A DNA stretch of 64,000 bases. It comes from Isoetes taiwanensis (Eukaryota; Streptophyta; Lycopodiopsida; Isoetales; Isoetaceae). Below, piece after piece: positions 57,615 through 64,000 of this stretch; the first letter of the stretch is position 1; each line of letters starts with the position of its first letter. The position numbers were made by a program, and so were the translations under genes. The DNA lies in assembly GCA_021234155.1 (NCBI GenBank), contig JAJEKV010000035.1, positions 7,437,891-7,501,890 of the forward strand. Reading direction: 5' to 3'. The notes beneath the pieces were generated by a model that saw only the letters and a list, made by a program, of their open reading frames with translations, searched no databases and was not told where the DNA came from.

Positions 57615-58060
57615 TGCAAATGGACTAGTGATAAGATTGAAGGAAATGCTACAAGAAGCTTCCTCAAACAAAACTTAAAGAGGTGCAGTACATTCTGTGA
57701 CTGCATTCGAGTAGATCTCATGTCTATCAATCACATGACAGAATTGGAATGCTCAATCTTGTTTCTAAGGATGACGTGCTTAGTAGCGATTGCACTATCT
57801 ATAAAGCAAGCATTTGCATTGTTGCGCCAATGCTTCCAACCTCCCAAACTCTTATTCCAATGATATAGAGATGAAAAATTCCTTACTAATCTTATTAGAT
57901 GGAATATATCCTTCATCACATATGGATGGAGTTTGAGAAATGTCAGTCAGTGGTCGAGAGACTCCTATTACTCGGATCCACCCCTAGAGTTTTTTGATTG
58001 ATTTGGTGCTTAACAGGGCATCCACGAGCAATATGGCCAGCTCCTCCACAGTAGAGTCAA

Positions 58061-58136
58061 AGATTAATTCTCTCTACGTTGCTTCTCAGCTGCCGACAAG
58101 ATTAATTCTCTCTACGTTGCTTCTCAGCTGCCGACA
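58061..58136. repeat. 38-bp tandem duplication
   Basis: The unit starting AGATTAATTCTCTCTACGTT is repeated exactly at 58061 and 58099. Confidence 0.8.
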
Positions 58137-58453
58137 AGGGAATTCAAACTGCATGATTGATCTGCATGAGCACTAGACTATCTGCCTCAGAGATGTCAGA
58201 TGGAGCAAAGACTGGTACTACAGGTGCTTTTGGGAAAAAAAATCTGATGGCGTCTTTGTTGTCTCTGCTCAAATAGACGATTGTCACAACGAACTGCAGA
58301 TGAGCCTTCTAGGCATCTCTCTCGTGTTCCTTGCTTGCCTTCAGGCCATTGTATTCTTGTTTCTTTATCATATATTAGATTCTTTGTCGATCTTGGTATA
58401 TTTATATCGTATTCTTCGTGTATTTTTCTTGTTTTTGCAGTTCATGATGGTTC

Positions 58454-58524
58454 GTGTGACGACCATCTTTTATATATATGAGTAAAATACTCGTATGGTA
58501 CGAATACCCATATGGTTGTCATAG
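58454..58524. mobile_element. MITE-like hairpin, copy 2
   Basis: GTGTGACGACCATC...GAGTAAAATACTCGTATGG...ATATGGTTGTCATAG parallels 55175-55246 in the same orientation. The right terminus has diverged and no target duplication is evident. Confidence 0.5.
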
Positions 58525-58529
58525 GCATC

Positions 58530-60400
58530 AGTCCTAATGGAGGTTACCAAAGTCATAGCTTGGTTGGAATCATCTGAATAAAACTTGCATCACCATTCTT
58601 CAAGAACGTTTATTCCTTCTCAAGCTCCTTTCCTGACCCCATGTCGACTTTGGTCAGGATCTCAACAAACTTGACTCTAATGTAGAAGTGTGGCAGTGCA
58701 TAACCATTGCTAATATGGCCTGGATGATTCATGTTAATAACCTAGTAAGCGAAGTTTTTAGCTTCCTTTGCTGGGTTTAGAAAGGTCAAGCAAGCCAATG
58801 CAACCTTTGAATGATCATTAAGTTTAGAAATTCTGGAGATTCTGGAGTTAAAAAAAAAAACATCAGAGAGGTGAGACTAAGAGTTTGATTTTTTCCTTTC
58901 GAGATTAGACAACAACTTACAGAGAACATGAACATCAAGCCTCGTATGTTGTCTGCTTCTCTTGTCCTCAAGTGCAACTAACATAGTCTCTGATGAGATA
59001 GCCTCATCTTTTAGACCATCGAATGAAATTGCATTCCATGAAAATATAACATAAACTAATCCCGTTCCTCATTATAATAGTGTTGTGATCTATTCATCAT
59101 CTAACACAACCTTTCTTTGCCAATGTCTTCTTTTGCTCCCACATGTTTGCCTGCATGACTAGTAAAGCACTAGACGGTCGAATGTCGCTCTAACAATATA
59201 TCACACAACCAATGGCAACCAAATCACATAGTAACTTCATGTAACACAAAGAAAATTTCGACCTCAGCCATTTAATGCAGAGAAATTTTTAATCTCATCT
59301 GTTAGATTAGCATATCTAAACAATATTCTATCAGCCCACCTCTCCCAAGGTTTGCCCTTTAGGCAACAAAAAATAAAAAACGCATCAACGGGTTGCCTGT
59401 TATGCATACATACACTATTGATCTCTCTTTAAATGCACCTGGCTTATATTGCTCAGCTTTTAAACATCCATCTTAAGGAGTTACAGAGAGATGGACAAAG
59501 ACAGGAAGGGAGAAGAATTGTGACAATGGACGTCATGTCTGAATGCATTTAACATGTTCTGGTTAAATTCCAGTTGCCAAGGACAAACATAAGCCAACTA
59601 AGGCATGATAAAGGTCAATTGCTTATAACTTCCAGATGCAACAATGTGCCAGACACATTCAATGTTCACAACAAACTCTGGCCATTAGAATTAAGGTCAC
59701 AACTTGTATTAAAGGCCTTAATTCTAGTATAGCAAACCCACTTATAGCCTGCATAGTTAACACATTTAGCCGGAGAGTATCCAGCGTAAGCAGGTAGAGA
59801 AGTTGTTTATACACAGATAATTAATGAAAAAGAAGGCAATGAATAAGAAAGACCGTTAAAACATGTGAGCAAGTACATCAGTCAGTTTATACATTTGATT
59901 AAAAAAGAATAAAAACAAGGAATAAAGAAGCTTGTCGAAACAGGGAGTCATCAAGTATTAGATTAACATGTAGATGTTACTGTCATGTGTTACTATATTG
60001 TACATGTTTAAATTCTCAAGAATCTCTAAAGTTCGCATGGATGCATGAGATGACATTATATTGCTCCCTGGACCTTGTCCCCCAAACCCCCCATCCTTAC
60101 CACTAGGCCAAGCAAGCCCAACCGGTATGGCAATCTGGTGAGGTTCTTTTCACTTCAACCCACAAAATTAAGTGCTCCATCCATCAAATGGAATTTGCAG
60201 CAAGTTCCTTTCTATTCATTTTGCAATTCAAAGCCCTATTTTACAAGAATATCTTGTTGTCCTGATGAAACTTAAGGGCCACTTTATTGCAGCTAGCATC
60301 CTCTTTCATTTTCATCTTCCTCATTTTTGCAATAGATAAGGCCATCCAAAAACATGATTCCCAGCCTAGCCTTCCTCAATATTCGATGTGGCGTATGCCA
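58530..60400. other. No supported gene
   Basis: AT-rich intergenic sequence with only short frames and no recognised domain or RNA gene. Confidence 0.4.
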
Positions 60401-60464
60401 CTTTTACGCTCGTGTACAAGTGATGGACTAACTTCATTAAAGGCTTGCATTTATTTGGCGTTTA

Positions 60465-61140
60465 ATGCTCTTATATTCACCTATGGCCGGACACTTTGGA
60501 GTAACCAAGACTCTTGAACTTATTAGTCGAGAGTATTGGTGGCCTGGGCTTCGTCGCTCTGTCGAAGCTTTTATTCGATCATGTGACATCTGCTGTCGAG
60601 CGAAGATCCCAAGGCATCTTCCTCATAGCCTTCTTCAGCCACTGCCAGTACCAGATGGACCTTGGAAGAGCATTTCTATAGACTTTATTCCGGAGTTGCC
60701 AGTCTCTCGGGGTTATGATGCCATCATGGTTGTTGTTGATCGTTTCTCTAAGATGGCTCATTTTATTCCCTGCAACGTCACCATTGCCAGTGAAGGAACA
60801 ACGGATCTCCTTCTTCGTGAAGTAGTCAGACTTCACAGCTTGCCCGATACTATAGTCAGCGATCGTGGACCACAGTTCGTCACAGGTTTTTGGAAGCGGC
60901 TTTTGGAGTTATCGCATATCGATCGCTCACTGACATCTGGTCATCATCCAGAAAGTAATGGGCAGGCGGATCGCACTAATCAGACTCTGGAGCAATATTT
61001 AAGGTGCTTTATCAGTTATCAGCAGGATGATTGGGTCGATTATCTTCCACTAGCTGAATTTGCCTATAATAACTCAGTACATGCTTCCACTGGCCAGATT
61101 CCATTCTTTATAAACTCTGGTCAGCATCCTCGTTGGATGG
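60465..61140 (+). pseudogene. Ty3/gypsy integrase fragment, plus orientation
   Basis: A continuous frame encodes the integrase N-terminal zinc domain (HFGVTKTLELISREYWWPGL, SCDICCRAKIPRH) and the full DDE core: SIDFIPELPVSRGYDAIMVV, LPDTIVSDRGPQFVTGFWKR, then SGHHPESNGQADRTNQTLEQ with the catalytic Glu, and YLPLAEFAYNNSVHASTGQ. It stops being homologous at GQHPRWMATQ (about 61140), where A-rich unrelated sequence starts; the GPY/F and chromodomain parts are missing. It is closely related to the minus-strand copy at 55.3-56.3 kb. It enters abruptly at about 60465 with no RT upstream, so it is a 3' pol fragment. Confidence 0.85.
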
Positions 61141-61372
61141 CTACACAAAAAAAAAACAAAAAACAAGGGCCATACACTTGTCATCACCCAAAAAAACAAC
61201 ACTTTGGATTGGAGAACACTTTAAATTCAATATTGCTACTGCCATATATCTGATAACAGAGTACAACATTTTTACTGTCAATATTTTACATTGCAAAACA
61301 GGTTACGTTGAACATTATTGCTATAAAAAACACACAGTATAAAACAGAGGATAGAACAGCAGGAAGCTGTGC

Positions 61373-63184
61373 TCATGCGCGCATGGTGCCTGGGTGAGCT
61401 ATGGCAAGCTGCTCAAGCTGCCGAAGCTTGGAAAGAAGCATTGCGCGGACATGGTTTACTTCCCCTCTGAAAATTCGACGTTCCCTGACACTGACATCCA
61501 CTCTTGGATCATCCATTGCGGTCAGTGCCTCTTCTAAGATGTCAACAACATCAGTTAGACTCACATTCAACCTATGAACAATTCTCCATGTGTTCATCTT
61601 CAACCACTCCACATCAAGGAATGGACCAGCAGGAGCAACTACTCTATCTACCACCTCACCGTTAGTACCAGATTCGGGATCAAGCGCTATGAATGGAGTG
61701 AACAGTGGGGGCGTAGAGGTTTCTTGCTCTTGCTCGCCATCAGCTCCACCTGCAAAAACATGCCAACGAAGAATTGATTAGTCACTCCTTTCATTTGCTC
61801 CAGGAATGCAATTGAATTACTCACTAAGAGATAACTAATGTCCCATCAACTACATCCAAGGGAATGTAGTCTTGGAATGGGATCAGCTCGTGATTCTCAG
61901 AAGGCTGGAAAGCCGGGGTCTCCCCAAAGCACTCTTCACCATCCACAAACCCCATGTCCATCTCCTCATCTCCATCGTCTACAGCCTCCTCTTCATCTAG
62001 CATTGCATCCAATCTGTCTAATTCCCTGGATGCTACTGCATCGTCCCAAAAACGTCTTCGCCTCTTTCCAATTCTCTCAATTGGATCTTCGCCAGCTGGC
62101 AAACCATAGATGACACACCTCATGTCCTTCATGGACGCATGCATTGGATCCAATGCAAGACGCCATGCCACCTGTCCGAAGCATTCTAGCAAGTGTATAA
62201 CATAGGCTAGCAGTTCTTTGCTTCCTGCCATGATAGAGTACGAAATGCCATGCACGAGCGAGAATGTTTCGATTGTCTGGAACTACACAGTTCTTTATCT
62301 CCCCCACCCCGTAAAGAGCGTAAAGATTCTTGCCTCGTTCTAACTGCTCGGAAGTAACTGCTTTCATATGGTTCTTGAAGTGCGTCTTGCCTATATCTTT
62401 GAGGCAGTAACCTAGCATGCCTTCAAAGCAGTGCAGGCAGGTGTCTTTAAGAGCTTTGCAAAGAATCACACCTCCAGGCGGTCTGTGATCCACCCAGTTC
62501 AAAGCATGCTTTGAGGCGAATATTCACAGTTGTCGGGGTCATCATAGGCATCCTGAAGACACATTGCAGGTGCAAATGATCCAATTCTGAACCACGCTCA
62601 ATGGAGACCATCCCAGCCAAGCACTCAGCCTCAAGAAACTTCCTCACATACAAATCCTCCCACACATCAGCTCCCCCAATGCTCACTGTGACGCTCAGGT
62701 CAATCACAGTGGACTTCTCAGTAGTGTCATGCTTCTGTCCTGCAGACTTCCCCCTTTTTACCAAATTTGCCTCTCTCTTTTCCTCCCTCTGTCTTCTCTC
62801 CCTCTCACATTTTTCTGATCTCTCCTTCTCTTTTCTCTGCTTTAATTCCTCCTTCTCCCTCTGCCTCTGCATCCTCTTCTCCGTATTCTCATCCTCTTCT
62901 CTGATTTTTAAAGCAAGGTCCTTCCTAGGCCTGCCTCTCTTCTTAGGAGCGTAATCACTGGCATCACACACATCAGCAAGAACATGAAGGCTATTGTCCT
63001 GACAAACTTCCAAAGGCTCAGATGCCACCTCAACGAAGCTGCTTCTGTGGAAGACTTTGTCGCACTCAAGCCTAATTGAATCCCTGACACACCTAGATGC
63101 AGCGGCTGAGCTACTCTCAGGCGGGCGCCCTTCCTCGTCTAGACACAAACTTGATGCAGGCATTCTAGCTAAACGCTTCAACAT
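61373..63184 (-). pseudogene. HUH endonuclease gene (Replitron-like), frameshifted
   Basis: Minus strand. From ATG 63184 the protein starts MLKRLARMPASS. It has an AT-hook-like KKRGRPRKD, a long Arg/Glu coiled coil (EKRMQRQREKEELKQRKEKE), then GGADVWEDL and MVSIERGSELDHLHLQCVFR. This holds the HUH motif HLH (codons 62570-62578) followed by Q. After a frame change near 62470 come GVILCKALKDTCLHCFEGM and LGYCLKDIGKTHF with the probable catalytic Tyr (62407-62409). After another near 62240 come LLECFGQVAWRLALDP and an acidic tail; the last block (61373-61750, MNTWRIVHRLNVSLTDVVDI) follows a TTTTTGCAG acceptor. HUH-Y enzymes nick single-stranded DNA and become 5'-linked to it. No helicase follows, unlike Helitrons. 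The frame is open upstream to 63523, so the start is uncertain. Confidence 0.6.
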
Positions 63185-63730
63185 GATGAAAAGGATTAAA
63201 GTGTACCTACAGCAGGCCGGCTTGATGAGGCGCTCTCTGCCATCGCTGCCCTCCTGCTCTGGAACTAGAAGCACCCATCTGCAAATCCCAAGCTGCCATC
63301 CTGCTCGACCAAAACCGAAAACCATCTGGAGATCACCTGCAGATCTCCATGCACTGGTCGACTGCACAGTCGCCATCCCTCCGTCGCCCAAAATCGCGTG
63401 AGAATTCGGCCCCTGCCAAGCCCTCAACAACTGTAAGGTCAGGGAAAATCGTGCAGACAGAGGTCGCCAAAAATGGATGGCCACACCCTTTTTGAATTCC
63501 CACAATAAAACCAGGGTTTCCAAAACAATTGCAAAACACTAATGACTAATCCCACCAGAGCAAAAATTGAGACACAAATAAATATAGTACACTATATCAA
63601 AAGGAATTTTTCATGCAAGCGAGACTTTAAATAAGTAGTGTCTTATTTATGGTGCGGTATAAAAAATCTCCAAAATATGCATCATGGGTTCCGATTTTTA
63701 GGTCAGGATCAATCTTGAGAATATGCAAAT

Positions 63731-63880
63731 CTTGAATACATAATGGTGTTGTCTAATATGATTTTCACATGAATAGTACATGTCCAGCAGCCTATTTAAT
63801 TTGCATCTTGAATACATAATGGTGTTGCCTAATATGATTTTCACATGAATAGTACATGTCCAGCAGCCTGTTTTCAATCA
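63731..63880. repeat. 76-bp tandem duplication
   Basis: The unit starting CTTGAATACATAATGGTGTT at 63731 is repeated at 63807 with about two differences. A looser repeat of TTTTCAATCAAT and ATTATAAGCACACTAG follows to the window edge. Confidence 0.8.
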
Positions 63881-64000
63881 ATGAGTCAATTATAAGCACA
63901 CTAGTGAATAGCACCTGGTTTCAATCAATGATAATGGCACCTGTTTTCAATCAATTATAAGCACACTAGAGATTGGAGGAGGAAATTAAACCCAAGCATG

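Noticed and set aside
55175-58524. The two GTGTGACGACCAT elements as LTRs of one 3.3-kb gypsy element
   Set aside because: They are only about 72 bp, have 12-13-bp inverted ends and a CATCC duplication around a single copy, and no primer-binding site follows; a MITE-like reading fits better, though not proven.
62601-62954. Ser/Phe/Leu-rich plus-strand frame
   Set aside because: Shadow of the charged coiled coil of the HUH endonuclease gene.
1-64000. tRNA, rRNA or snRNA genes
   Set aside because: Only tRNA-like SINE heads were seen; none folds into a complete functional tRNA by eye.

Overview
The window reads as nuclear DNA of a land plant with a large, repeat-rich genome. The evidence is spliced genes with GT-AG introns, a plant-type Mediator subunit 4, ribosomal protein eL18 with telo-box promoter motifs, a callose-synthase C-terminus, decayed PPR genes, and a dense mix of transposon remnants. 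The range of elements (Ty3/gypsy chromoviruses, a LINE with its own coiled-coil ORF1, MULE, Helitron-like and HUH-endonuclease remnants, tRNA-derived SINEs) and the PPR graveyard would suit a fern or another seedless plant, but the sequence alone does not fix the species. All gene models were made by reading the sequence; no search or alignment program was run.

Layout. 1-2.9 kb: minus-strand genes, namely an FCP1/NIF-like phosphatase domain running off the left edge, a RING-H2 protein that may belong to the same transcript, and a complete two-exon gene of unknown function. 3.2-10.6 kb: repeats, including a possible copia LTR, a SINE-like copy, a 45-nt inverted-repeat hairpin, and a repeat rich in GCGTACGCGAAA-like words. 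11.1-13.2 kb: two decayed PPR genes in opposite orientations. 14.1-14.6 kb: a second, inverted copy of the GCGTACGCG repeat. 15.4-19.0 kb: diverged tandem repeats and a decayed Ty3/gypsy integrase plus chromodomain. 20.8-23.1 kb: an intact two-exon MED4 gene. 23-32.5 kb: mostly non-coding, with a broken multi-exon gene at 29.4-31.3 kb. 32.6-33.6 kb: an intact four-exon eL18 gene. 35.0-43.5 kb: a direct tandem duplication, about 4.26 kb per copy, each copy carrying a decayed MULE-type transposase with a SWIM zinc finger. 45.2-45.8 kb: a 3' fragment of a callose synthase gene. 46.5-46.9 kb: a small acidic protein gene. 48.7-53.7 kb: a nearly full-length LINE with intact ORF1 and frameshifted ORF2. 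54.2-54.6 kb: an N-terminal Helitron replicase/helicase fragment. 55.2-61.1 kb: two gypsy integrase fragments in opposite orientations, a 72-bp MITE-like hairpin with target duplication, and a SINE with an 8-bp target duplication. 61.4-63.2 kb: a frameshifted gene for a stand-alone HUH endonuclease of Replitron type.

MED4 and eL18 are the only clearly intact, recognisable host genes and are unrelated housekeeping functions (transcription and translation). The strongest candidate for something unusual is the HUH endonuclease gene at the right end. It has an HLH metal-binding motif, a downstream GYCLKD tyrosine motif, an AT-hook and a long charged coil, and no helicase.
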